DNA of 64,000 nucleotides from Staphylospora marina (GTDB lineage Bacteria; Bacillota; Bacilli; Thermoactinomycetales; Thermoactinomycetaceae), in assembly GCF_003856495.1 (NCBI RefSeq), contig NZ_CP034118.1, positions 2,020,182-2,084,181 on the forward strand, written 5' to 3'. The translations under genes were made by a program, and so were the position numbers. Under the pieces are notes generated by a model. The model was not told the DNA's origin. It did not search any database and was given only the letters and a program-made list of their open reading frames with translations. Positions 31,141 through 40,232 of the stretch are shown here, in pieces. The first letter of the stretch is position 1, and each line of letters starts with the position of its first letter.

Positions 31141-32583
31141 TCAGTCCGGATTTTTGGACGCATGTCCGGAATTTTGGACTCGCAGGCCGTGTTTTTTCAG
31201 CTTTTCGTAAAATCCGGAACGGCTGATCCCGAGCAGTCCGGCTGCTTTTTCCCTGTCTCCGGACGCCGCCGCCAGCGCTTTTTCGATCGCTTCCCGCTCG
31301 GCTCTCTGGACGGCTTCTTTGAGGGAAAACCCCGAATCCGTCGCTTGCCCGCGATCACGGAGATGATACGGAAGATGTTCCACGCCGATGACGGTCCCCT
31401 CCATCAAGTGCAGGGACCTTTCCAGCACATTCCTGAGTTCCCGCACGTTTCCCGGCCAATCGTACCGCATCAGGCGATCCATCGCTTCCGGTGACACGCC
31501 GCTTGCATGCACTCCCAGTTCGTGACACAGATCATCAAGCAGCCTGTCCACCAATCCGGGCAGATCTTCCTTGCGCTCACGAAGCGGGGGAATGGTCAAT
31601 GTTACCACGTGCAACCGATAATAAAGATCGGCCCGGAACCTGCTTTCCCGAACCATTTGTTCCAGATTCCTGTTGCTGGCGGCAATGATCCGCACATCCA
31701 CCGGAACCGGATATTCGGCCCCGACCGGCTCCACTTCCCTGTCCTGCAAAACCCTGAGCAACTTGGCCTGCATGGTGAGCGGCAATTCCCCGATCTCATC
31801 CAGGAACACCGTTCCTCCGTGGGCCAGTTCGAATTTTCCTTTTCTTCCTCCTTCCGTCGCGCCGGTGAACGCACCGTCCACGTATCCGAACAGGATCGAT
31901 TCGAGCAAAGCCTCCGGTATGGCGGCGCAATTCACTTTGACAAACGGCCCCCTCTTTCTCCGGCTCAGCTGGTGAATCGCGTGGGCAAACATCTCTTTGC
32001 CCGTTCCGCTTTCCCCGCCGATGAACACCGTCGAATCGCTGGTCGCCACTTTCCGCGCCATCTCCTTCACACGAAGCAGGGCTTCGCTTCGCCCGACGAT
32101 GTCCTCCAATCGATACCGGACGCCCATGTGTTTGAGATACTCCTCCCGGTAAAAATCCAGCTCTTTGTTGAGGCGAATCAGCTTTCGGGACAGATCATGC
32201 AGGTGATTCACGTCCTGGAATAGCACTTTTCCCACCACGGCTTTGGTTTCGCCGTCCTGCACGATGGGAATGCGATGAACCAGCATCTTGTCTTTCCCGA
32301 TTTTCTGGAGCTGGTTCAATTCCGCCTTTCCCGTACGCGCAACGATATGCATCCGCGTGTTTTCGATCACTTCGGTGACGTGTTTTCCGATGACATCGCG
32401 GGCATCCACGCCCAAAAAACGCGCGTAGGTCTCGTTCAACATCCGGATGCGACCGTTTTTGTCCGTAATCACGATCCCTTCGTAAGCGCTCTCAAAAGCG
32501 GCCTCGATCATGCGCATGGATTCCCGGCATTCCGCCAGTTCCCGCTCCAGTTCGCCGCACCTTTGACACTCCGGTTTCTTCAC
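31141..32583 (-). CDS. PAS-containing sigma-54-dependent transcriptional activator
   Basis: The product has 480 residues in three parts: an N-terminal Cys-containing segment and PAS domain (about 1-130), an AAA+ sigma-54 interaction domain with GESGTGKE (190-197), the intact GAFTGA loop (237-242) and FLDEIGELP Walker B, and a C-terminal Fis-type HTH (AAGLLGISRSGFYEKLKKHG). It probably senses a metabolite through PAS and activates the downstream sigma-54 promoter of the 3-hydroxybutyrate genes. The GTG at 32583 has AAGGGGGA 7 bases upstream. Confidence 0.9.
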   Translation of the reverse strand: MKKPECQRCGELERELAECRESMRMIEAAFESAYEGIVITDKNGRIRMLNETYARFLGVDARDVIGKHVTEVIENTRMHIVARTGKAELNQLQKIGKDKMLVHRIPIVQDGETKAVVGKVLFQDVNHLHDLSRKLIRLNKELDFYREEYLKHMGVRYRLEDIVGRSEALLRVKEMARKVATSDSTVFIGGESGTGKEMFAHAIHQLSRRKRGPFVKVNCAAIPEALLESILFGYVDGAFTGATEGGRKGKFELAHGGTVFLDEIGELPLTMQAKLLRVLQDREVEPVGAEYPVPVDVRIIAASNRNLEQMVRESRFRADLYYRLHVVTLTIPPLRERKEDLPGLVDRLLDDLCHELGVHASGVSPEAMDRLMRYDWPGNVRELRNVLERSLHLMEGTVIGVEHLPYHLRDRGQATDSGFSLKEAVQRAEREAIEKALAAASGDREKAAGLLGISRSGFYEKLKKHGLRVQNSGHASKNPD

Positions 32584-32709
32584 GTCACGTTCCCCCTTTT
32601 CCCGAATGTTTCGACTCCCCGTGGGGTTCATCTCCAAATGATAAATGAAAGCATTTTCTCTGTTATTGGATGAATGTCCGCCGAATCCTTGCCTTCTTTC
32701 CTGGCGACG

Positions 32710-32738
32710 AAAAAAACGGGTTCAATGCTTGAACCCGT
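32710..32738 (-). terminator. Terminator of the PAP2 operon
   Basis: A 10-bp stem ACGGGTTCAA/TTGAACCCGT with a three-base loop is followed by TTTTTTT in the minus direction. Confidence 0.88.
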
Positions 32739-32796
32739 GACAGTGATCAAACCATGGCTCATGGCGGCGGACGCTCGGTCGGTCACGCCGTTTCCT

Positions 32797-33489
32797 TCAC
32801 GCGTCCACCTTCTCCCGGTACGGGATCCCCGTTCGTTCACCGTGGATTTCCATGCCCAAGATCCCGAGCGAAAGGCAAAACATCCCCAGGCTGTACCCGG
32901 CGACGACATCGGAAGGGAAATGCACCTTCAGCAGAATGCGGCTCATTCCCACGATCCCGATGATCAACGTCAGCAATCCCGCGGCCCAAGTCTTTTGCCG
33001 CATGGAAAATGCCCGGGATTTGAACAGGAGATATATGACGAATCCGTAAAACGCCATCACCGCACTGGCATGTGCGCTGGGAAAACTGTATCCCACCCCG
33101 TCAACGGCCGGGTCCATGCCCGGCCTGATTCTCCGGAACGTTTGTTTGAACAGGGTGGTCAAAAGTCCGGTCAAGCCCATCACCATGAGGAGCCAAGCGG
33201 CGGCCACGCTTCGTTGCCGAACCAACAACCATGCGGTCAGCGCCAGCAGACACACGCTGATCCATTCCACGGACCCCAGATGCGTGACCATTTTCATGAA
33301 CCCGATCGCGTGAGATTGATTCATCGGAGCCAGCCATCCGATGATCCGGCCGTCCATGTGCAGCATCTCCGACTCGTTCAACTCTTTCGCAATTGCGGCA
33401 AACACCAGCAGGGACAAAATCGTCCAGACCGGAATCCACAGCAGCGAACGGCCACGTTTCCGAAACAACGCCTTGCCCGATTCGTTCAT
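32797..33489 (-). CDS. PAP2 family phosphatase (membrane)
   Basis: The product has 230 residues and about six helices. The three phosphatase motifs are KQTFRRIRP, SFPSAHA (catalytic His in PSAH) and SRILLKVHFPSDVVAGY. It is probably an undecaprenyl- or phosphatidyl-phosphate phosphatase acting outside the membrane. Its start overlaps the stop of the histidine phosphatase gene by four bases (33486-33489), giving a coupled three-gene operon. Confidence 0.88.
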   Translation of the reverse strand: MNESGKALFRKRGRSLLWIPVWTILSLLVFAAIAKELNESEMLHMDGRIIGWLAPMNQSHAIGFMKMVTHLGSVEWISVCLLALTAWLLVRQRSVAAAWLLMVMGLTGLLTTLFKQTFRRIRPGMDPAVDGVGYSFPSAHASAVMAFYGFVIYLLFKSRAFSMRQKTWAAGLLTLIIGIVGMSRILLKVHFPSDVVAGYSLGMFCLSLGILGMEIHGERTGIPYREKVDA

Positions 33490-34106
33490 CTCCGGCCGTC
33501 CTCCTCCCCCATCCGCTCCAGGTGGGGAGTTTCATTCACGCCCAACAGCGTCCATCCGGCTTCGGGATCTTTCCGCAGACGGGTCATCGAGGAGTTGTGC
33601 AGACGGGTTTTGCCGAATCCGTATTCTCCCCCGGTGAGCACCGACAATGCCGCGGCGATGCACATGCCGTGGGCCACGATGAAGATCTTTCCTTCCGGAT
33701 GAAGGTTCACCAGCTCTTCCAGTTTGGAGACAAACCGGTTCTGTACGGCCTCGGTCGGCTCCACTCCGTATTTGCCGCCGTTCCATCTGACTTCCTCAAA
33801 GTCCGGAAAATCCCGGGCCACTTCATGGTGAAGGCGTCCCTCCCACTCTCCGCCGCATCTTTCGCGGAATTCCGGAAAACAGATCACCTTCAGGCCATGC
33901 TTTTCGGCGATTTCCTGCGCGGTTCTGCGGGCACGGACCAAATCACTCGCATACACGGCGTCCGGCCGGTCCCCGGTCAAATGTTCGGCCAGGCTTTTCG
34001 CCTGACGGATCCCCTCCGCGGACAGGGGAATATCCCGTTGTCCCTGATAGCGCCCCTCCCTGTTCCACTCCGTCTCCCCGTGTCTGATCAAATACACCAG
34101 GGTCAT
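33486..34106 (-). CDS. Histidine phosphatase family protein
   Basis: The product has 206 residues. The RHGETEWN motif (residues 8-15; phosphorylated His9) and the second His in IFIVAHGMC define the phosphoglycerate-mutase-like phosphatases; the CobC/PhoE-type layout suggests a small-molecule phosphatase of broad specificity. The ATG at 34106 has GGGGGAAGG 6 bases upstream and overlaps the preceding gene by four bases. Confidence 0.87.
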   Translation of the reverse strand: MTLVYLIRHGETEWNREGRYQGQRDIPLSAEGIRQAKSLAEHLTGDRPDAVYASDLVRARRTAQEIAEKHGLKVICFPEFRERCGGEWEGRLHHEVARDFPDFEEVRWNGGKYGVEPTEAVQNRFVSKLEELVNLHPEGKIFIVAHGMCIAAALSVLTGGEYGFGKTRLHNSSMTRLRKDPEAGWTLLGVNETPHLERMGEEDGRR

Positions 34107-35218
34107 CCTGAACCTTCCCCCGTTCTCTTCCATGATCGTTTGTTGCCGTCCCATTCCCATTCGACGGTCCGAATCAGCGCATCCTCTTCCCCGAGAGCGT
34201 CCACCAGAACAAAGATCCGGTCAGCGCCCGCGGAAATGATGTCGATCCGGTACCGTTTCACCGTGTTCCGGCCTGAACCATGCCAGGTTCCCCGGTCGAG
34301 GAACCCCCGCTCCTCGCCGCGAAAAACGAGGGTTCCGTCCGCGGAAAAAACCGCGAACCGGTCGGTCACGGTCTGAAACCCGCCGGGCTCCCGAATCCGC
34401 TCTTCCTTACCGAAGACGACGAGCACCCAGCCCCCGGGCAGACCGTCTCTCCATACGATCCGGCACGGCTCCCGGAACAGGCGAAGGCATTCCTTCCCGA
34501 TCCGGCCGTCCGGAGCCAGCCGCTCCACATCGGCCGGAATCGCCCGGAGCATTTGAACCGCCCGAAGAGTCCTGTCGGTGATCGCCAGCCAACTTCCGGT
34601 TCCTCCGGAAGTTCCGACCAAATCCAATCTCAGGTTCCAACCGGCGGGAACGCGGGCCAACGTCCATGTTTCTTCCCCGCGGGCGAGAATCACCGAATCA
34701 TCTTCTTCGCTTCGGATCATCCGAAGTTCCGTCTCCGGGGAAAGATGCACCCCGTCTCCGGTCCGCAACCTCCGTGAGCGTACCGGAAAGCGGATCCCGT
34801 AACGACGGGAGACGATCCCGTGAACCCATTCCACCTGCTCCTGGATGTCATCCCGGTCCTCCTCCCGCCAAACATCCGGAAACATCCATGCCTCGACCGG
34901 ATCGCTGCCGCCGGATGTCCACACTTCGAACCGATGCGCCCCTCCGCTCATTTGCGGGGCAAACACCGCCGCATACCGCCCGTCTTCATCCGCACCGATC
35001 ACCACCGGCTCTTCCTCCGCACGGCTTTTGATGTCCGGACGATGGATCCATGAGAACAGAGATCCGTCGACAAACCCGTGGATTCCGCCCGTCCGTTCAT
35101 CCATCCGGGCGGACGCCGGCCAATCCCCGGTCCATGAAGAAGACGACGACATGAACAGGAACGGAACCAGCAACATCATCCATACAAACAGCTCACGAAT
35201 CCCATTGTGAAACGGCAC
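34103..35218 (-). CDS. Hypothetical exported or membrane-anchored protein
   Basis: A 371-residue protein, with a short N-terminal hydrophobic segment (FVWMMLLVPFLFM) that may be a signal or anchor. The rest is rich in beta strands with many Trp, Arg and Asp residues (for example SSWTGDWPAS, EQVEWVHGIVSRRYG, TGSWLAITDRTLR). I recognise no family. The GTG at 35218 follows GGGGG by 6 bases; other starts are possible because the frame is open upstream. It is coupled to the phosphatase gene by a four-base overlap, so it may work with the two phosphatases at the cell surface. Confidence 0.6.
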   Translation of the reverse strand: MPFHNGIRELFVWMMLLVPFLFMSSSSSWTGDWPASARMDERTGGIHGFVDGSLFSWIHRPDIKSRAEEEPVVIGADEDGRYAAVFAPQMSGGAHRFEVWTSGGSDPVEAWMFPDVWREEDRDDIQEQVEWVHGIVSRRYGIRFPVRSRRLRTGDGVHLSPETELRMIRSEEDDSVILARGEETWTLARVPAGWNLRLDLVGTSGGTGSWLAITDRTLRAVQMLRAIPADVERLAPDGRIGKECLRLFREPCRIVWRDGLPGGWVLVVFGKEERIREPGGFQTVTDRFAVFSADGTLVFRGEERGFLDRGTWHGSGRNTVKRYRIDIISAGADRIFVLVDALGEEDALIRTVEWEWDGNKRSWKRTGEGSG

Positions 35219-35332
35219 ACCCAACCCCCGAATTCTCTTTTTTTCATCTGTATTCCGCACTTGGAAACCGCAGACGCCATGTCCGGCCCTCAACTGTATT
35301 TCTTCTTCGGGTTTTCTCCGCTCCCTGCCGGA

Positions 35333-35358
35333 AAATGAAAGCCCGGCCTTGGCCGGGC
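35333..35358 (-). terminator. Terminator of the sugar ABC operon (second hairpin)
   Basis: GCCCGGCC/GGCCGGGC with a two-base loop is followed by TTTCATTTTC in the minus direction. Confidence 0.8.
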
Positions 35359-35371
35359 AATCATCCTCCGA

Positions 35372-35411
35372 ACAAAACAGGCCCCCGTGTCCGGTGCGCC
35401 GGAACGGGGGC
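35372..35411 (-). terminator. Terminator of the sugar ABC operon (first hairpin)
   Basis: GCCCCCG/CGGGGGC with an inner CCGG/CCGG stem and GTTTTG tail lies just after the last permease gene. Confidence 0.65.
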
Positions 35412-35429
35412 GGATGAACAAGACCGGAT

Positions 35430-36257
35430 TCACTCCTTGACCGCACCGGAAGTGATTCCGTCGATGATCCGTCTTTGGAAGATCAACACCATGATGACCA
35501 GCGGAATGGTGACAATGACGGAAGCCGCGGCGATTTCTCCCCACGGCACGGTAAACTGCCCCTGGAACAGGGCGATCCCGACGGGAACGGTTTTCCAGGC
35601 CTCTTCCGTGTTGATGGTCAAGGCAAACAGAAACTCGTTCCAGGCGGCGATGAACACCAGGATCGCCGTGGTGAACGTTCCCGGAACCGCGAGAGGGAAA
35701 AACACCTTCCAGAACGTTTGCATGATGGTGGCTCCGTCAATCTTGGCCGCTTCCTCCAAATCCGCCGGGATTTTGCGGTAGAAGGTTGTCAGATTCCAGA
35801 TCGCCAGCGGAAGGGCAAAGGTCGTATAAGGAATGACCAGACCGATCCAGCTGTTGGTCAGGTCCACGCTGTCCATGAACATGAAAATCGGAGCAATGGT
35901 GGCGATTTGCGGAAACATGGATACCGCCAGGACCAGCCCCAGCACCAGCGATTTGCCCGGAAAATGGAGCCTGGCGATCGCAAAAGCGGCGAAAGAAGCG
36001 ATCACGATGCAATACACCGTGGTGAGCACCGCAACCACCGTGCTGTTCCACATGTAAGTGGCAAAAGGCCTCAGGGTGAACACCAACTCGTAGTTTTCCA
36101 ACGAGGGATTGGAGGTGTAGAACCGGAACGCTTCGTCCCCGAACAGTTCCGACGGCGGTTTGATGGAAGCCACAAACTGCCAGAGCAGCGGAAACAGGAG
36201 CACCGCCAGCAAGAGGATCATTCCGGGATAAAATAAAATTCCTGTCCGTTTTTGCAT
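35430..36257 (-). CDS. Carbohydrate ABC transporter permease (MalG/AraQ type)
   Basis: The 275-residue, six-helix protein has the EAA loop EEAAKIDGATIMQTFWKVFF then PLAVPG, which contacts the ATPase. It is the second inner-membrane permease of the sugar importer. The ATG at 36257 has AAAGGAGGAGAA upstream. It starts 16 bases after the first permease. No ATPase gene is in the cluster, so a shared MsmX-type ATPase is likely used (inference). Confidence 0.92.
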   Translation of the reverse strand: MQKRTGILFYPGMILLLAVLLFPLLWQFVASIKPPSELFGDEAFRFYTSNPSLENYELVFTLRPFATYMWNSTVVAVLTTVYCIVIASFAAFAIARLHFPGKSLVLGLVLAVSMFPQIATIAPIFMFMDSVDLTNSWIGLVIPYTTFALPLAIWNLTTFYRKIPADLEEAAKIDGATIMQTFWKVFFPLAVPGTFTTAILVFIAAWNEFLFALTINTEEAWKTVPVGIALFQGQFTVPWGEIAAASVIVTIPLVIMVLIFQRRIIDGITSGAVKE

Positions 36258-36273
36258 GCAGGTTCTCCTCCTT

Positions 36274-37572
36274 TCACTTTCCGCGTCCGTCCGAGATGAG
36301 ATCGGCACCCAGCAGTTTCACGAACACGCCGCTGATGAGGGCCACGCAGAGGAAGACCACGACCGAGAGTGCGGAACCTTCCCCGAAGTTCATTTGGGCA
36401 AACATCGTCTTGTAGGCATAGATCGAAATGGTTTCCGTCGCGTTGGCGGGTCCGCCGCCGGTCAGCACGTAGACGAGGTCGAAGATCCGGAACGCGTCCA
36501 GCGTACGGAACAGCAACGCCACCAGGATGGTGGATTTCAGCATCGGAAGGGTGATGTGAATGAACTGACGGAGCTTGGACGCACCGTCCACGTCGGCGGC
36601 CTCATACAGGGACCGGGGGATGGTCTGAAGGCCGGCGAGCAGAAGAAGGGCCATGAAAGGCGTGGTTTTCCACACATCGGCAAAAATGATGGCGAACATG
36701 GATCCGAACTTGGTGGTCAACAATTCCCCCATGTCTGATACCAGTCCGATCGTTTCAAACCATTTGGCCACGATTCCGTTCTGACCGTCAAACATGAACT
36801 TCCACATCAGCGCGGAAATGACGGTGGGAATCGCCCAAGGAACCAGCACGGCTGCACGGACCATGCCGCGACCGAAAAACTTCCGGTTGATGAAAATGGC
36901 GATGGCCAACCCCAGAATCAGCTCAAGGGATACGGAAATCACCGTGAACACGAAGGTGTTTTCCAGCGCATCCCACATCCGCTTGTCCTTGATCAATTTG
37001 ACGTAGTAGCCCAATCCGACGAAGTTGGGCTCGATGACCGATTCCGAAAGCCCTCTGCCGAGTCCGGACAAGGTGTCGTCTTTCAATTTTTTCTCTTCCG
37101 CCAGCCGGGACAACACATCGCGGATTTCCTTCAGATCGGCCATGATTTCATCGGCCGTTTCCTTGGTCAGCGTGGCCGTCCGCAGCTCTTCCGGAACCGG
37201 GTCCCCTTCCAGCAGCAACTCGTCCACCTGTTCCAGTTTGCGGGCGATGTCCGGATCATTCATGAGGCGGCCGTTGACTTTTTCCGCCCGCTCTTTGAGC
37301 GCCGTGAGTTCTTGTTTCACGTCAGGTTCCGCTTCGCCCGCGGCGGCGTCCAGGTTTCGCTTCAAAACCGGGTAGACTTCCGAAAACTTCTCCAGGTTGA
37401 TCCCGTAATCCGCGTGCACCTGCGTCTTGGTCGGGTTGTTCAGGCGAACGTCGTGCAAACTGATCCAGAACGACCGGAGGACGGGCCATATGGCGATCAC
37501 CAGAATGGTGATGAGTGACGGAAACAACAACAGGGCTCCCATGCGCTTTTCGTCAAGAAGCGGCTTCTTCAT
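36274..37572 (-). CDS. Carbohydrate ABC transporter permease (MalF type) with large insertion
   Basis: The product has 432 residues, against about 290-310 for most of this family. Residues 10-40 form the first helix and 185-430 the usual remaining helices with the EAA loop YEAADVDGASKLRQFIHITL. Between them, about residues 45-180, lies an extra Glu/Lys/Leu-rich segment with heptad-like runs (for example ELTALKERAEKVNGRL and DLKEIRDVLSRLAEEKKL). It would sit outside the membrane after helix 1 and may form a coiled-coil. Partner of the permease at 35430. Confidence 0.92.
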   Translation of the reverse strand: MKKPLLDEKRMGALLLFPSLITILVIAIWPVLRSFWISLHDVRLNNPTKTQVHADYGINLEKFSEVYPVLKRNLDAAAGEAEPDVKQELTALKERAEKVNGRLMNDPDIARKLEQVDELLLEGDPVPEELRTATLTKETADEIMADLKEIRDVLSRLAEEKKLKDDTLSGLGRGLSESVIEPNFVGLGYYVKLIKDKRMWDALENTFVFTVISVSLELILGLAIAIFINRKFFGRGMVRAAVLVPWAIPTVISALMWKFMFDGQNGIVAKWFETIGLVSDMGELLTTKFGSMFAIIFADVWKTTPFMALLLLAGLQTIPRSLYEAADVDGASKLRQFIHITLPMLKSTILVALLFRTLDAFRIFDLVYVLTGGGPANATETISIYAYKTMFAQMNFGEGSALSVVVFLCVALISGVFVKLLGADLISDGRGK

Positions 37573-37590
37573 GTTGCGTGTTCACCCCCG

Positions 37591-37633
37591 AAAAAAACCG
37601 GGAGCCGGGCGAAAGCCGCCCGATGGCTCCCGG
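37591..37633 (-). terminator. Intra-operon terminator between binding protein and permeases
   Basis: A CCGGGAGCC/GGCTCCCGG stem with an inner GGGC/GCCC pair is followed by seven Ts in the minus direction. Partial read-through would give more binding protein than permease. Confidence 0.88.
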
Positions 37634-37655
37634 CACAGTTTCTTCCGCTGGACTC

Positions 37656-38933
37656 CTACTTCTTGATGATCTCCTTCAGTTTGCTTTCGATGTTTTTGAC
37701 GGTATCCTCCGCCGACTGCTTGCCGGTGACGGCTTTGGAGACCTCGATCTGAATCACGTCGGAGATTTCGGGATACACCGGAGACACCGGACGAGGAATG
37801 GCGGCGCTGATTCCGTCCACAAAGTTTTTGTCGGCGAACAGCGGGTTGGCCTTTTTGACATCCTCATCGTCATATACGGGCAACAGGGTCGGGCCGGAAC
37901 CGCCGTGAATGGCCGTCAGTTTCTGACCTTCCATGCCCGTGGCGAATTTCACGAATTCCCAGGCTTCTTTCTTGTGTTTGGAGTATTTGTTGATGCCCAT
38001 CATCCATCCGCCGAGTGCGGCCGCGGAACCTTTGTCACCGGACGGCAGCGGAGCCACGCCCACTTTGTCGACGATCTTGGATTGTTTGGGATCTTGGGCA
38101 AGCGCATATTGATACGGCCAGTTGCGGATGAAGACCGATTGACCTTCAATGAACGCGGTGTGCGATTCCAGCTCGGTGAAGGTGGAGATGTTGCTGGGCA
38201 CGAAGTCGGAGGTGGTGACCTCGATCATTTTCTTCAGACCCTTCACCGTTTCCGGGCTGTTGATGACGACGTTGCCGTTTTCGTCCAGAATGCGGCCGCC
38301 GTACGCGCCGATGAACTCGATGAAGTTACAGACAAGACCTTCGTATTGTTTGGCTTGCATCAGATAACCGAATTTGGTGTCGCCTTGGCCTTTGTTCTCC
38401 TTGGCCATTTTGACCAGCTCGTCCCACGTTTTGGGAGGCGTCTGCACCAAATCTTTGCGATAGAACAGGATTCCGGCGTCGATGAAACGGGGCATGGCGA
38501 ATTGCTGCCCGTCCACTTTTCCGGCATTCAGAGCACCCTGAATGTATTTGGACAGGTCCACTCCGTCACTTTCGATGTACCGGTCAAGCGGTTGGAGATA
38601 ACCGGCTTTGGCAAATTCGGCCGGCCAGATCACATCCAGATCGAACACGTCGATTTCGCTCGATTGGCTGGACAGCATGGTGACCAGCTGATCGTGGTTT
38701 TGCCCGGTATCGGCGGGCATTTCCTTGACCTTCACCTTGATGTTCGGATGGGCCTTCTCAAACGCTTCGATCAGCTTCTTGGTGCCCTCGGTCACATCCT
38801 TGCCGCGTGCGAAGGTGATGGTGACCGGACCTTCGTTTTTGCCCTCTTCGGTGGACGAAGAGGAGCAGGCCGCCGTCGTGAGGACCATGGCAAGTCCCAG
38901 CGTGGCTGCAAGCCACTTCTTCCAGCGTCTCAT
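37656..38933 (-). CDS. Sugar ABC transporter substrate-binding lipoprotein
   Basis: The product has 425 residues. A lipobox LTTAAC (Cys at about 23) follows a basic and hydrophobic signal. The mature protein has the family-1 solute-binding pattern: VTITFARGKD, IEAFEKAHPNIKVKV, and ALGGWMMGINKYSKHKKEAW near residue 310. It binds a sugar or oligosaccharide outside the cell. The ATG at 38933 has GGGAAGGGGA upstream. It precedes the two permeases, separated by a terminator hairpin. Confidence 0.93.
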   Translation of the reverse strand: MRRWKKWLAATLGLAMVLTTAACSSSSTEEGKNEGPVTITFARGKDVTEGTKKLIEAFEKAHPNIKVKVKEMPADTGQNHDQLVTMLSSQSSEIDVFDLDVIWPAEFAKAGYLQPLDRYIESDGVDLSKYIQGALNAGKVDGQQFAMPRFIDAGILFYRKDLVQTPPKTWDELVKMAKENKGQGDTKFGYLMQAKQYEGLVCNFIEFIGAYGGRILDENGNVVINSPETVKGLKKMIEVTTSDFVPSNISTFTELESHTAFIEGQSVFIRNWPYQYALAQDPKQSKIVDKVGVAPLPSGDKGSAAALGGWMMGINKYSKHKKEAWEFVKFATGMEGQKLTAIHGGSGPTLLPVYDDEDVKKANPLFADKNFVDGISAAIPRPVSPVYPEISDVIQIEVSKAVTGKQSAEDTVKNIESKLKEIIKK

Positions 38934-39027
38934 CGTTTTTCCCCTTCCCGTTGTCGAATTTTTTGGAATTTGAAATATGGTGGAACCGCTTTCCGAACTT
39001 TGTTCGGAAAGCGGGGGTTCACGAATT

Positions 39028-40089
39028 TCAGACAGGAACGGCGAACCGGACTTGGTCACCGGTTTTCGCGGACAAATAGGCCGCGTCGAGGATTTCCTGG
39101 ATCAGGATGCCCTCTTCCGGTTTGCAAACCGGATCCGCTTGTGAGAGGATCGCATCCGTGAAATTGGTGAGCAGAAGCAGGCGGTCGTCACCGGGGCCGG
39201 GCCGATACACGGTGTCCACCGGTCCGTCTCCGTTGTCTTCGAAGAGCGTGACGGTTCCGCGGTTGAAATCGACGGAAGCGCCCGCCTTGTCGCCGTACAG
39301 TTCCAGATACACCCGATCCTCGTTGATGTAACTGGCCCAGCTGGCTTCCAGCAGCATGGAAATGCCCTGTTCGAACTGGATCATCGCCAGCGCAAGATCT
39401 TCCACATCATAAATCCCGTTTTCCTGCACCTGTCCCCAACCGGACAGTTTCATCCTGCGGGGTCCGAACACGTCATAGGTTTTCCCCACGACGGAAACGG
39501 GTTTCGGATGGCCGATCACCCACAGCGCCAGGTCCAGCACGTGGACGCCCACATCGATGAGCGGTCCCCCGCCGGCCAGCTGCTTTTGCGTAAACCAGCT
39601 TCCCCAACCCGGGATTCCGTTTCTTCGAATCCATCCGGTCTTGACGTGGTAAATGTTGCCCAGACGCCCCGACTCCACCCAGCGCTTGACCAGTTGCGTC
39701 TCGGGCCGAAAGCGGTTGTTCTGAGCGACCATCAGCACTTTTCCGGCCTGGTCGGCCGCTTCTTTCATCTCGCGGGCCAAATGAACGTTCAGGGCCATCG
39801 GTTTTTCCGTGAGCACGTGTTTGCCCGCCCTGAGCGCGTCCACGGTCACCCGGGAGTGCAGGAAATTGGGCACGCATACGATGACGGCATCAATATCCGG
39901 AGACTCCAGCAAGCGAACATAATCCGCGTGGACTTCCGGGATGCGGTATTCCTCGGCCACGTTCCTCGCGGCATCCAGGGACACATCGGCAATGGCTTGA
40001 CACACCGTGCGGGGCTCTTTGGCGATTGCGGACAGATGTGCCCGGGAAATGCCGCCGGCTCCGACAATGCCGATCCGGACCTTCTGCAT
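39028..40089 (-). CDS. Gfo/Idh/MocA family oxidoreductase
   Basis: The 353-residue protein has an N-terminal Rossmann fold (GIVGAGGISRAHL) and the EKPMA motif (about residues 96-100) with active-site Lys. GGGPLIDVGVHVLDLALW carries the usual catalytic Asp-His region. It is an NAD(P)-dependent dehydrogenase, likely for a sugar or cyclitol. GAGGTGA lies before the ATG. It is adjacent to a paralogue and a TIM-barrel isomerase, a combination known from 3-keto-glucoside and inositol-type pathways. Confidence 0.92.
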   Translation of the reverse strand: MQKVRIGIVGAGGISRAHLSAIAKEPRTVCQAIADVSLDAARNVAEEYRIPEVHADYVRLLESPDIDAVIVCVPNFLHSRVTVDALRAGKHVLTEKPMALNVHLAREMKEAADQAGKVLMVAQNNRFRPETQLVKRWVESGRLGNIYHVKTGWIRRNGIPGWGSWFTQKQLAGGGPLIDVGVHVLDLALWVIGHPKPVSVVGKTYDVFGPRRMKLSGWGQVQENGIYDVEDLALAMIQFEQGISMLLEASWASYINEDRVYLELYGDKAGASVDFNRGTVTLFEDNGDGPVDTVYRPGPGDDRLLLLTNFTDAILSQADPVCKPEEGILIQEILDAAYLSAKTGDQVRFAVPV

Positions 40090-40232
40090 CCTGATTCACC
40101 TCAACAGACATTGCGTCTCATCTTCCGGGAAGCTTCCGTGAGACCGGTTGCCGGACCGTCACGGCGGTTTCCCGGGCCGTTCGCCGGGCGCTGCTCCCCG
40201 CGTGTGTTCCCGGCGAACGGACACTCCTTGCT

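Noticed and set aside
40140-40230. Terminator between the two Gfo/Idh/MocA genes
   Set aside because: A G+C-rich hairpin is present but there is no T-tract; it may only stabilise mRNA.
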